Shown here: in pieces, positions 1-9,672 of the stretch | Layout: each line of letters starts with the position of its first letter | How positions within the stretch are numbered: position 1 is the first letter of the stretch | Source of the DNA: Entomortierella parvispora | Taxonomy: Eukaryota > Mortierellomycota > Mortierellomycetes > Mortierellales > Mortierellaceae | Assembly (NCBI GenBank): GCA_963573315.1 | Contig: OY752145.1 | Location: 1-64,000 of the forward strand | DNA length: 64,000 nucleotides | Direction of reading: 5' to 3' | The notes under the pieces: model-generated | Told to the model about the DNA's origin: nothing | Seen by the model: only the letters and a program-made list of their open reading frames with translations | Databases searched by the model: none | Made by a program: the position numbers and the translations under genes

Positions 1-345
1 AAAAAACCCTAAAAAACCCTAAAAAACCCTAAAAAAACCCTAAAAAACCCTAAAAACCCTAAAAAACCCTAAAAAAACCCTAAAAAACCCTAAAAAACCC
101 TAAAAAACCCTAAAAAACCCTAAAAAACCCTAAAAAACCCTAAAAAACCCTAAAAAACCCTAAAAAACCCTAAAAAACCCTAAAAAACCCTAAAAAACCC
201 TAAAAAACCCTAAAAAACCCTAAAAAAACCCTAAAAAACCCTAAAAAACCCTAAAAAACCCTAAAAACCCTAAAAAACCCTAAAAAACCCTAAAAAACCC
301 TAAAAAACCCTAAAAAACCCTAAAAAAAACCCTAAAACTTTAACC
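1..345. repeat. Telomere repeat array
   Basis: About 33 uninterrupted copies of AAAAAACCCT; on the opposite strand the unit is TTTTTTAGGG. Most units carry six A, with occasional units of five, seven or eight. The last recognisable unit ends near 335 and grades into CCCTAAAACTTTAACC. The C-rich strand reads inward from base 1, as expected for the left end of a chromosome, so the window starts at a true chromosome end. The T-run is four bases longer than in the common fungal TTAGGG. Confidence 0.97.
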
Positions 346-1573
346 TTAATTTCAATTAGTCAGGCTATCATCACGTATTTCCTTTAAAGGAAATATTGAA
401 ATAAAGTTTGAAGCAGTCTAATTGTTGCATTGCATTACATAGAAGCCGATTGAAGGCTTCTAGAAATATATTTTAATTGCAATTCGCAATGGTGGATGTT
501 GCGTAATTGATCAAAATATTTCCTTTTTAGGGAATATTTGAAGGGCATTATCTCAAGATGCAGTGAAATGAACGTACCTTATATTGTACTCAACGATAGC
601 CCTAGATAGAGCCTTTGTGCTCGTGTTTCAAGTTTGCTTCTCACTTGAAAAGATCTGGAGTAATTGCTCCAAACATTTCTTAAAATGGAAATATTTGAGT
701 AGCTGTTTCTCTGGATCTGCTCAAACGACACCGGTTCTTATTGTATGCCAAGATAACTCATTGCAAGGGCTTTCTAATGCCTGTAAAGCTGCGGCCTTTG
801 ATCAAGCTGATTTTGAGCAATTGATGATCAAAATTTAATCAATCAAAAAATTTTATACTCACTTTTCTCGATTTCTGTAAGTTAAACACCTTCAATAATA
901 GAAATGAGCATACGTTAGAAGCGAATCTTTGAGCTGCTTTAAAAAATCGCAAGTTCGTAACGTAGATCTTCATCAATTGCCTGTCTAACAGACTATTTCT
1001 TATCAAAATTTTCAGATGTCATTGCTCCAGAAGCACCTTGAAGACATGGAAGAGTATTGTATATTGACGATAGACACTGATGAGCGCTTTCTGTAGCTGC
1101 TGGTGCGTAGTCGATTCACAAAGTTAATCCCGAGCAATTGCTTGTCAGAAATTTAATCGCCATAATTTGTGTCATCATTTTCTCCATGTCTAGTTAGTTG
1201 AGATTATTGAGTAAAGGGCCCACTTGTAGGCATTCATGAGTGGTTGTTTTTACTTCAAAAAAGATCGCGACTTCTTATGACAGATCTTGAGCAATTGCTG
1301 GTCAAATAAATATTGGAAATTATTTTGAACACCTTTATCTCCAGATCCACCTTAAGAATGGAACACAAGTCATGGGCAACCAACGCCATTAACGATAGCC
1401 TTCTATTCCATCAAGATCATTGTCAATTTATCAGATCAGCCGCAATTGATGGTCGAATTTTAATTATTTTTCACAAGTGAATTTCATCTTCTTATTATCT
1501 CCTTCGCGGATGGCAATGAAAATCATATGAACAGTGAGGTCCTCTCAATTGTATCCTGTTCATGCAGGAATAT

Positions 1574-1810
1574 TGTAATAGGCACAGAGGGGAATGCAAG
1601 GGAGAGACCGGGAGAGGGGACAGGGATAAGGACCAGGGACAGGGACAGGGGAAGAGGTAGAGTTGGGAGAACGAATGATGTTTATTATGTAGGGGGGATG
1701 GGGGTATATATATACGTCTGTGTGGCTGTGTGGCTGTGGTGGCTATGATGGTATTGTTTGGAGTGTAGTTTTGGAGTGTAGTTTTGGAGCGTAGCTAATC
1801 TTCTGTTGCA
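1574..1810. mobile_element. Solo LTR of element-2 family
   Basis: This 237-bp sequence starts TGTAATAGGC and ends TCTGTTGCA. By eye it is identical to the LTRs at 15510-15746 and 20639-20875. It is flanked by a perfect 5-bp target-site duplication AATAT (1569-1573 and 1811-1815) and has no internal domain beside it. This is the expected product of LTR-LTR recombination after a full insertion. It sits inside the satellite, so it is younger than the array. Confidence 0.95.
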
Positions 1811-2004
1811 AATATCGTTGATTAATAGATCGGATGTGGAGCAATTGCTCAGAGAAATGTTCATCTTTGTTTTTTTAGATGGCATTAACTTCAAATCTAT
1901 CCTGCTCTGAGTCACCAGATCCACCAAAAGCGATAGCCGCTATCAACGACATTCAGATGGGCACGCAATATCGCTAGTTGTTTCGTCAACGCTGGAATAA
2001 TTGC

Positions 2005-2044
2005 AAAAAAAAAAAAAACAAAAAAAAAAAAACAAAACAAAAAA
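2005..2044. repeat. A-rich low-complexity run
   Basis: Three long A runs separated by single C residues. The run sits inside a satellite unit and probably accounts for that unit being about 30 bp longer than the others. Confidence 0.9.
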
Positions 2045-2488
2045 GTCGCAACAGTTGAAAGTCGAACGATGATATCCCTAGATCTCCATAGAAGAGACCA
2101 ATGATAATCGCTCGTGAGGGTAATGTTAAGCGTGGAGTTGCCAGTTGCAAGAGAATATATACCATAGCCACCGCCATTTCTGATCAATTGATGTTTACAT
2201 TTTTACTTTCAAGATGAAAGAGACCATTATTTTGTGTATCCCGAGTCTACGAGTCGGTGTGAAATGACTTTCACTTGGAAAGAACGGAACAAGGATAGTA
2301 AAGCCGGGACTGAGACTGGGAGCGATATCAAAGGCGGTTGATGAGCTGTTTCCAAGTTGCTACAGCAAAACCTATTGATGGAGTGAGTTCAGTTACATCG
2401 CTGGACGATATGTGTCTAACATACATGTTTGTTGAAGCGAAAGAAGAGGCAACATAAAGATCGAACGATGGCAATAACCTGTGCAGCT

Positions 2489-2658
2489 TGAAATGTCGGG
2501 GGTCTGTACGTCAGGAAGAAAGAAAGGTGCTGTTTAATGATAGAGAGCGACAGCCTGATATGACTGTCGCACACTACTTAAGGGGCGCGCAAGCGCAACT
2601 CTCTCTAACTAGAAATAAACGGCAGGAGAAATACGTCGGTATTGCACCGGACGTTACA
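2489..2658 (-). repeat. 3' LTR of element 1
   Basis: On the plus strand it starts TGAAATGTCG and ends GGACGTTACA. It is 170 bp and identical by eye to 8461-8630. Confidence 0.96.
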
Positions 2659-2986
2659 AACTCCCCCCCCAGATTGATACCGGGTAGAACTAATAGTGGC
2701 TAACTTTACGGGGATAAAACTGTGGAAAACCCCTTGATAGATTGACGAGGATAAAATGTAGAAAACCTCTTGGATTGATAGGTGAGGGAAAATCGGGAAA
2801 ACCTCTGAATTGCGAGATAATTGCGAACTCCTTGTGCTGTGCATAGAGAAGGTGTAACTCTTTTATAGCTTTTAACGGGTGTAAAATACGACCGGTGGCC
2901 AAAAAACCCTGTGATCTGGCATCTGGTGCTCTGTCTGTGTGAGAGGAAAACGCTGACCTCGTTAAAAACCTCTTGGCTCTGGTTGA

Positions 2987-5900
2987 CTAATTCCTCACTT
3001 TGGCTTTGCGGCTCTTGTTGGCCTGAGAACTCTGGGCTTTTGCTTGCTCGTCTCGTACTTGTTTTTGGAGTTTCTTCTCCCTGTTGTCTCTGATACGAAT
3101 TATTCTTTTAGCTGCATGCGGATTGTCCATGCGCTTACTCTTCCAGTATTTGTCGATGATGTTCTTTGAGTCAAACTGGTCATAGCTGAGTTGCTGGTTG
3201 TGTGAGGAGTCATATCCTTTCCACTGCACAGTGTACAGCATCCCCTCCTTGGAGAGCGAATGGTCAAGGATCATGTCGATCTCATATGACTCGGCACTTT
3301 GCACGTCTAGCGCTTGGGTGACTTGCTTCAGCTGCTCCGGGGAATATTGACGGGGCAGTTTCTCAGACATTGGATCGAGGAGAGTGTATGAGCCATGTGT
3401 TGAGCGGGAAAGAACCTTGTATGGGCCGTGATATTTGGCGTCAATCTTGCTACCAGGTACGTCTTCCTTGGCCATGACATAGGTGCCAGGCTGGAAGTCA
3501 CGCAATCGATGAGTCCTATTGAACTTCGAAGCCATAGCTGTCTGAGTCCCAGTACTGTAATCCGAAATTGCAGGGTATACCAGTTTCGTGAGATACTCTA
3601 GACGCTGTTCGTTCTCCTCATCTGTCAATAGATGGGACTCAACCGCGGAGAAATCCGTGAGAGTAGCAAACGATCTACCGTAGAACAATGAAAACGGCGT
3701 TGAGTTGTGGAGACTGGCGGCCTTGGTGTTGAGCTGTAGCTGCGCCATGGGTACATAGTTATCCCATTGGTCGCGCCGTCCTTGAAGTTGTTTCTTGATG
3801 TTGTCTTTCATGGTGCGCACAAAGCGTTCAGCCACGCCGTTCGACCTTGGGTGGTACGGTGTCGACAGTCTATGATCAATTTTCAACTTTTGATTCATGA
3901 GCTTACACAGTGAATTAACGAACTCAGAGCCGTTATCACTTTGAACGATCTTTGGGAATCCGATGCCGCAGAACAGCTTAAACAATGCTTGTGCGATTGT
4001 CCGGGCTTCCTTATTCGGCAAAGGTTCAAGGAAGACAAACCTGGTACAGATGTCTACGGTCACAAGTACAAACTTGTTGCCGGATGTACTGGTATCGAAT
4101 TCAGCAAGATCCACGGCGACATGCTCACCGGGTAGCCGTGCATGGATGGGCCTGAGAGGATGGTAACCCTTTCGGGCGATGTTGAAGTACTGGCACTGTG
4201 TGCATCCACTGACCCATTTCAGGCAGTCTTCTTTGAGCTTAGGCCAAGTCTTACCAGTAGCCTGGATGGCTTTGACCATGGCTCCCGTACCTGGATGTCC
4301 AAACTCATGGGTACGGCTGAGAATAAGTTCTCGCTCTTCCTCTCGGAGTACAACTTCGTGGGACACATCATCAGAGACGAATTCTTGCATGTACGCTTCA
4401 TCCATTACGAACCTGGTGCCAATCTTGAGATCTGGCCCGGAGGATGCTTCTGGTGATGTGTTGGCCCTGTCGATGGTTGCTGCTTTTAAGGCCCGGGTGA
4501 CGGCGGCAACAGATGGATGCCCGTCAGGGACCATGTCCATGTCGTAGTCTTCGCGTTCTTTTGTGGGGTCGTCCTCTTCGGTAAATGCACGGGACAGTGC
4601 ATCCGGTAGGACGTTCAGTATGCCTGGTCGGTAGATGCACTCGAAATCGTAATTAAAGATCGTCTCCTTCCAGTTCGTAACAATCTGAGGAAGTTCCTTT
4701 TGCTCGTGTATGTAGGTTAGCGGACGGTGGTCAGTGAAGAGGGTGAACTTTCGTCCCCATAAGTATTGATGAAAACGATTGAGTGCAAAAACGATCCCAA
4801 GTAACTCCTTTTTGTATGCTGGGTAATTCTTCTCGCTTTTGTGAAGCGCCCTGGCCTGGAATGAGATGTAGTTGATCTTCGACTCGTCTCCATTGGGTAG
4901 TTGGTAGAGCACTGCGCCGATGCCAACTCCGGATGCGTCAGTCGCGACATAGAATGGTAGACTGAAATCGGGGAAACATAGACAAGGAGCGAGAATGATT
5001 GATCGTCTCAGTTTGTCAAAGCTGCGTTTCTCTTCCTTGGAAAGTGAAAACGTGCCCCTCTTGTTCCGTAAGGCTTCTAGAGGTGCTGCTAGCACACTGT
5101 ACAGTGGTATGTACTCGCGGAAATAATTGAAGAGACCGAGATACCTCTGGACCATCTTCTTGTTGCGGGGGTATGCCCAAGAATAAATGTTTGCAATTTT
5201 CTTCGGATTGATCATGCGGCCATGTCGGTTGACGATGTAGCCGAGCATCAATATTTCAGTGCTGTAAAAGTTACACTTTTCCTGGTTGATAATAAGTTTG
5301 GCCTCGGTTAGACGTTTTACGACCGTGATGCAGTGCTCCAGATGACTTTCAGTTTCGTCTGTATGGGCAACAATATCATCGACATAATTGTCAGCAAAGT
5401 CGGCGTCTCCGAATAGCTCAGCCATTCCTCGTTGGAAGATGCTAGTGAGTGGTTTCAAACCAAATGGTGCTCGAGCGAACTTGTACTGCTGGTTGTCGTA
5501 TGTAAACGCGGTCAGGATTTGACTCAGCTCGGCAATTCTCATGCGATGATAAGCCTGAGAGAGGTCAAAGGTAGAGTATCTGGCTTTGCCTGCGACCTTG
5601 GTATGCAAGTCTGCGATCTTTGGGAGCGGAAATTGGTCCGTGTCCAGCAACTGCTTGTTGAGTGTGCGCGGATCCAGGCATACTCTGTGCTTTAAAATCT
5701 TCCCTTCTAGGTCTCGTCTCGCTGCCATGGTGAGCGTGCTATTATATGGGCAATGTCCCTTTACGGGTACTATCACTCCGTCTTTAAGCCATTGCTTCAC
5801 GGTCTTGTCAACCTCGTCTTTCTCTGTCTGCGAATAGAACTGCCGTGGGCGTTCTTGCACTTTGCAATCGGGTCCAACTTTTAGTTCTACAACCATCGAT

Positions 5901-8329
5901 GGCAGTGTGCAGTGAGATGATGGGTCGATCTTGGCGTTTTCGTCCAGGTAGGGTTGCAACTGCCTCATGAATTCAGCTTTCTCCGCTATGAACTCGGGTG
6001 TCAATTCCACTTCTGGTGTTTTTAACGGAACAATCGGTGGTTTCTCGTCTGTTGGTACCCACAGGAAGTCTTCTCTCCGCGGCTGCTGGAGACGAATACC
6101 GCCGATGGTGAATCCTAACAACGAGAATAGGTCCATACCTATGAGTACGTCAAAGTAGTCGAAGTCCATGACATGCATGTGAACTTCCAGCGACTTTTTG
6201 TTGCAGATGAGCTGTACTCTATCGCAAGTGGTGAAGTCCGGGACTTGCGTTCCAGTTTTGATTAGCGCTACAAATTCGTCCGGTATGGCTCCAAAACGGA
6301 TGTCTGCATCCTCAGCAAGCCCTCTACTAATGAGTGATATTGTGGCGCCGGGATCTAATAGAGCAGTACACATTATACCATTAATCATACAGGGCACCGT
6401 GAGTCGGTTGTCTCCTGGTTTTGGTTGCCTGAATTCATAGACCTTCTTCAAGTCCTTTGGACGTAGATAGTTTTGACGGTTGTCTTCTTTAATGGAATCA
6501 GCCTCACGCATGTGAATGTCGTCATGTCGATCAAAAGCTGCGACTACTTTATGCTGTGTCTGTCCGTAGGATCGATCGGAGCCACGATTGGTTTGAGTGT
6601 GCTCTTGAGCATCGCCTCGGCGATCGTCCTTGTTACCGTAGCGGCTGCGGTGATCTTGGCGTCTGCCACCGCCAGCACGACGCGATCGGTCCTGCGAGCG
6701 TGATCGTGAGCGAGAGCGTTTGCGACCGCTACCATTACTCTTCTTCTGCTCTTGGTCGGCCTTACGCTTGAAGCAGTCCTTATAATTGTGTGGCGTTCTT
6801 GCATTCTTGCAGGCATCGGTATACCAACAGTCCGATGCTGACCCAGTCGAGGTGTTTGATCGGCCCGACTTTGTTGACGACTGCGACTTAGATCGGCCTC
6901 GCTGTGATTCGTCTCGTCGGTGCCCTTGGTTGTGCTTTGTCGCTGTACCTGATCCGGAGCCCGATGTGGCCACGTCGGCCTTAAACTGGGACAGGAACCA
7001 TGCCGTATGGTCAGTTCTGTTGCCCTCGACCGCGCCAGGGGTCTCATGGAGGAATTCGAGGTACGCCTTGACTGAGGTCACATTTTCTAACGCGCCATAC
7101 CTCTTCAGAGTAGCTTGTTTGCCCACGTCCGAGATATAGCAGCCTAGTGGTTTGATCAGCCACTGGCAGTCCGAGTCCGGGATGTCTGCTGCTTCCATGA
7201 GAGGCAAAATCCGGTCGGAAAACGCACGAATTGATTCCCCGTGGTCAGGTCGCATCCTGGTGACGATGTCGGCTACTTTGGAGCTCACCGAGTCAAACCG
7301 GATGGCCTTGTGGAGGGCCTCGATGGCTTTGCTCCAGGTCCTCTTATCAATGGGAACTTTCGCGATCTCGGACTCATAGTCCTTGGCGAGCCCAATCTTG
7401 ACAAGGGACATCGGAAGGTAGGACCATGCTACCTTATCGAACAATGCATCCGTGAGATGCAGTCGTAAAGCGCGCTTGATGTCCTCCTTGAACCGGACTA
7501 CTTTCTTAGCAATCTCGAGTAAGGCTTGGTCCTTGTCGGTGCTGAGAGTGTCACGCTCGATGTCTAGTATCGGCTGGTTCTTTAACTCGACATGTTTTAG
7601 TTTAGAAAAATCAATAGTTTTCGTACCTTTAAACACCGGGATATGGTCGATCTTATAGATGGACTTAATGGCTGCGTGAACTGGGTCTGACGGGTCCCAT
7701 TTGATGACGTAATCATCGATGGTTAGCGCCGCCCGTTCCGCGCCAGTCATTTTAGCCTCAGACGACGAGGTCGATCGGTCCCCTTCGAGATCGTCGGCAT
7801 TGGCCTTGAAGGCTGCTCGGAGAGCTCGCTCGGCATCGTGGCCACTGTCCTCGAGAAGCCGGACTTGGACTTGGATGTCCCCTCGGATCTCGGTCCTGGT
7901 GTCATCGAGTATCTTGAGCTGAGCCTTTTCACGTGCCGAACCGAGCCGAAGTGCCTTGACAGCCTTGACCGCTTGTCTGTGTCGGTTGTTGAGGTGGGTG
8001 ATGAGGAATAACTTACGCGACGCCTTGGCTCGATAGCTCTCGACTTGTCTGCGTAGTCCTTGCTCAGACTCGTCGTAGTCGTCCTCGTCCTCGGATTCGG
8101 ATTGGGCCTGATCATCTAACTCCATGTCCTCCATGATTTTCGAGAGGCGGTCACTGATGTCGTCATCATGCGAGTCGTCTTCAGTGGTGTCATCATCCTG
8201 GTGCATTTCCGTATCTTCGTCGATGTCGTCTCTTTGGTCGGTAGTTTCTTGATTGACCGCACTGTCTGCCTGCTGGCCATCAGTCTCCGAGATTGGTGCC
8301 GTCGCGGTGGTCTTTCGTTTAGGCGGCAT
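2987..8329 (-). CDS. Gag-pol polyprotein of Ty3/Gypsy element 1 (chromovirus type)
   Basis: One 1780-residue frame. Residues 1-60 are acidic and followed by a long charged gag. An Arg/Ser-rich stretch near 480-600 holds a non-standard Cys/His cluster (C-x5-C-x6-H-x4-C) around 500-518 instead of the usual CCHC knuckle. Protease signature LLDPGAT lies near 660, reverse transcriptase YVDD near 982, RNase H ATDASG near 1131, integrase HHCC then SDNGSE near 1464, and a C-terminal chromodomain with VQWKGYD near 1702. The order PR-RT-RH-IN-chromodomain defines the chromovirus lineage. The start ATG lies 132 bp inside the 5' LTR edge. Gag and pol share one frame, so Gag excess is presumably set by processing rather than frameshifting. 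Confidence 0.95.
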   Translation of the reverse strand: MPPKRKTTATAPISETDGQQADSAVNQETTDQRDDIDEDTEMHQDDDTTEDDSHDDDISDRLSKIMEDMELDDQAQSESEDEDDYDESEQGLRRQVESYRAKASRKLFLITHLNNRHRQAVKAVKALRLGSAREKAQLKILDDTRTEIRGDIQVQVRLLEDSGHDAERALRAAFKANADDLEGDRSTSSSEAKMTGAERAALTIDDYVIKWDPSDPVHAAIKSIYKIDHIPVFKGTKTIDFSKLKHVELKNQPILDIERDTLSTDKDQALLEIAKKVVRFKEDIKRALRLHLTDALFDKVAWSYLPMSLVKIGLAKDYESEIAKVPIDKRTWSKAIEALHKAIRFDSVSSKVADIVTRMRPDHGESIRAFSDRILPLMEAADIPDSDCQWLIKPLGCYISDVGKQATLKRYGALENVTSVKAYLEFLHETPGAVEGNRTDHTAWFLSQFKADVATSGSGSGTATKHNQGHRRDESQRGRSKSQSSTKSGRSNTSTGSASDCWYTDACKNARTPHNYKDCFKRKADQEQKKSNGSGRKRSRSRSRSQDRSRRAGGGRRQDHRSRYGNKDDRRGDAQEHTQTNRGSDRSYGQTQHKVVAAFDRHDDIHMREADSIKEDNRQNYLRPKDLKKVYEFRQPKPGDNRLTVPCMINGIMCTALLDPGATISLISRGLAEDADIRFGAIPDEFVALIKTGTQVPDFTTCDRVQLICNKKSLEVHMHVMDFDYFDVLIGMDLFSLLGFTIGGIRLQQPRREDFLWVPTDEKPPIVPLKTPEVELTPEFIAEKAEFMRQLQPYLDENAKIDPSSHCTLPSMVVELKVGPDCKVQERPRQFYSQTEKDEVDKTVKQWLKDGVIVPVKGHCPYNSTLTMAARRDLEGKILKHRVCLDPRTLNKQLLDTDQFPLPKIADLHTKVAGKARYSTFDLSQAYHRMRIAELSQILTAFTYDNQQYKFARAPFGLKPLTSIFQRGMAELFGDADFADNYVDDIVAHTDETESHLEHCITVVKRLTEAKLIINQEKCNFYSTEILMLGYIVNRHGRMINPKKIANIYSWAYPRNKKMVQRYLGLFNYFREYIPLYSVLAAPLEALRNKRGTFSLSKEEKRSFDKLRRSIILAPCLCFPDFSLPFYVATDASGVGIGAVLYQLPNGDESKINYISFQARALHKSEKNYPAYKKELLGIVFALNRFHQYLWGRKFTLFTDHRPLTYIHEQKELPQIVTNWKETIFNYDFECIYRPGILNVLPDALSRAFTEEDDPTKEREDYDMDMVPDGHPSVAAVTRALKAATIDRANTSPEASSGPDLKIGTRFVMDEAYMQEFVSDDVSHEVVLREEERELILSRTHEFGHPGTGAMVKAIQATGKTWPKLKEDCLKWVSGCTQCQYFNIARKGYHPLRPIHARLPGEHVAVDLAEFDTSTSGNKFVLVTVDICTRFVFLEPLPNKEARTIAQALFKLFCGIGFPKIVQSDNGSEFVNSLCKLMNQKLKIDHRLSTPYHPRSNGVAERFVRTMKDNIKKQLQGRRDQWDNYVPMAQLQLNTKAASLHNSTPFSLFYGRSFATLTDFSAVESHLLTDEENEQRLEYLTKLVYPAISDYSTGTQTAMASKFNRTHRLRDFQPGTYVMAKEDVPGSKIDAKYHGPYKVLSRSTHGSYTLLDPMSEKLPRQYSPEQLKQVTQALDVQSAESYEIDMILDHSLSKEGMLYTVQWKGYDSSHNQQLSYDQFDSKNIIDKYWKSKRMDNPHAAKRIIRIRDNREKKLQKQVRDEQAKAQSSQANKSRKAKVRN

Positions 8330-8460
8330 CCTGAAGCTCTCCTTTCCAGATTATGATGGAGTGGTTGGTCCGCGGAATGGCGATGAGATGGTGGTGAAAT
8401 TTTTCTCAAGTTGGTGGGAGTGACGTTTCGTAAACCGGCCAATCACAGTTCCTGAAAAAA

Positions 8461-8630
8461 TGAAATGTCGGGGGTCTGTACGTCAGGAAGAAAGAAAGGT
8501 GCTGTTTAATGATAGAGAGCGACAGCCTGATATGACTGTCGCACACTACTTAAGGGGCGCGCAAGCGCAACTCTCTCTAACTAGAAATAAACGGCAGGAG
8601 AAATACGTCGGTATTGCACCGGACGTTACA
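8461..8630 (-). repeat. 5' LTR of element 1
   Basis: A 170-bp copy identical to 2489-2658, followed by target duplication CAGCT. It carries the element's promoter on the minus strand by position; no clear TATA box was identified. Confidence 0.95.
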
Positions 8631-9470
8631 CAGCTTGCTCAGCAAGTAGCATCTTTTCTCACGAGACTTGAGGATTCAACTGCAGCAATTGAGGCCGAAA
8701 CACTCGACAATGGCTGCAAGTACTGTTGACCTAACACAGGTTCTGCAGTGGAAACAGTGGAAACAGTGAAAGTGAAGGCGGATCTCTCTCGACTATCATG
8801 GATGGAAGAGCAAGAAGCCATTGGCGTACGATCACAGCCAAACAAAAGGAAAACATAGCTAGCCAAGGCAGAGCGGTACAAAGACAGATAAGTCAAGGAT
8901 GAAGTTTGTGTATTAAGCTGAGGGAGGTGTACCTCGTATCAATGCGCCTACTACGGCGACCACAACGCAGTCAGCAAGTCCACAGCATAGTCTGGCAAAG
9001 CAAGAATAGACAGCGAGCGAGAGAACGACAAGAGGAGCAGCGAAAGACATCTCTGTATTATGATAAAGAGATACGTAGGAGTCTATAGGACTACGACAGT
9101 TGTTGTTGGGGCTATGGCAAGGTCAACAGACAGCCAAACAGGCGTAGATAGAGTGGCAGAGTTCATAATGACAGCACCGTACTCACCAAGGCCGTCGAAC
9201 TGCGCTGCAGTACTCTTGTAGCAGAGAAACGAAGAAAGAGAGGAAGAACCCAGACAGAAAGTGGCAGCGAAAGGTCAAGACAACAGGAGCAAACTATCTA
9301 CAGTGTCCAGACTATGAAGTTCAAGGTCCACGGCCTTCTCTGGACAGAGTGGTTGCCAAGACCAGCTTTGCAGCTTCGTCTTTGAGGCAGATTGTCGAAG
9401 TGGCCAGTTGGAATGAGTCGGTTCGCTGTCAGATGGAGCGCATGTTCAGCGCAGATGGTCGGACAGACTA
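8631..9470. other. No convincing gene; possible old retroelement remnant
   Basis: Directly right of element 1, 8631-8728 stays open on the plus strand and encodes a Gln/Leu/Ala-rich stretch (QLAQQVASFLTRLE). This loosely resembles the coiled start of fungal Ty3 Gag proteins. It ends at a stop and nothing downstream continues it; the rest is purine-rich with scattered stops. The remnant reading is a weak inference. Confidence 0.3.
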
Positions 9471-9505
9471 GATGAAAGTAGATGAAAGTAGATGAAAGTA
9501 GATGA
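9471..9505. repeat. Short tandem repeat, 10-bp unit
   Basis: Three perfect copies of GATGAAAGTA followed by a partial fourth. Confidence 0.9.
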
Positions 9506-9592
9506 CCAATCTCCAGGCATGCATGTTCAGCACTCATTGTCAAACTGAGAAGATGAAGCCCAGCAGCCAACCTCGAACTGACCCAAGAGTTC

Positions 9593-9672
9593 AACACTGA
9601 GTGTCGAACTGACAGACGGGAGAAATCAGGGAGGAAGAGAAGCTTCCGTCTATCAGTTCGACACTCAGTGTT
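9593..9672. repeat. 27-bp inverted repeat (hairpin)
   Basis: The left arm 9593-9619 and right arm 9646-9672 are reverse complements at 26 of 27 positions, separated by a 26-bp spacer. Each arm also contains a near-palindrome (ACACTGAGTGT). A transcript of either strand would fold into a long stem. No transposase gene is adjacent. Confidence 0.85.

Larger units (their letters stand above)
346..2200. repeat. Decayed ~157-bp subtelomeric satellite
   Basis: A core of GAGCAATTGCTGGTC followed by an A/T-rich tail recurs with near-constant spacing. The CAATTG-like hexamer starts at 353, 504, 661, 818, 974, 1135, 1292, 1443, 1842, 1998 and 2185. Intervals are 151-161 bp apart from two: 1443 to 1842 contains an inserted LTR, and subtracting the LTR plus one target-site copy (242 bp) restores 157; the last (187) spans an A-rich expansion at 2005-2044. 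Units are strongly diverged outside the core. No convincing gene lies here; short open frames such as 584-838 fall inside the repeat. Confidence 0.75.
2489..8630 (-). mobile_element. Complete Ty3/Gypsy retrotransposon, element 1
   Basis: A 6142-bp element bounded by identical 170-bp LTRs with TG...CA ends and a perfect 5-bp target-site duplication CAGCT (2484-2488 and 8631-8635). It is transcribed on the minus strand, so 8461-8630 is the 5' LTR. A polypurine tract with eight G in a row (complement of 2661-2670) lies just inside the 3' LTR. No TGG-type tRNA primer site follows the 5' LTR; the minus strand there begins TTTTTTCAGGAACTG. The single 1780-codon gag-pol frame is intact. Identical LTRs and an open frame indicate a recent, possibly active insertion. 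Confidence 0.96.

Noticed and set aside
1..345. CRISPR-like direct repeats
   Set aside because: The repeats are contiguous without unique spacers and are telomeric.
584..838. 84-codon plus-strand frame in the subtelomere
   Set aside because: It spans a unit and a half of the decayed satellite and has no recognisable features; frames in neighbouring units are closed.
6544..7139. Alternative-frame ORFs inside the gag-pol of element 1
   Set aside because: They are shadows of the Arg/Ser-rich gag region, which is open in more than one frame.
8906..9088. Basic plus-strand frame right of element 1
   Set aside because: Short, Arg/Gln-rich from purine bias, no continuation; not enough to call a transposon remnant.
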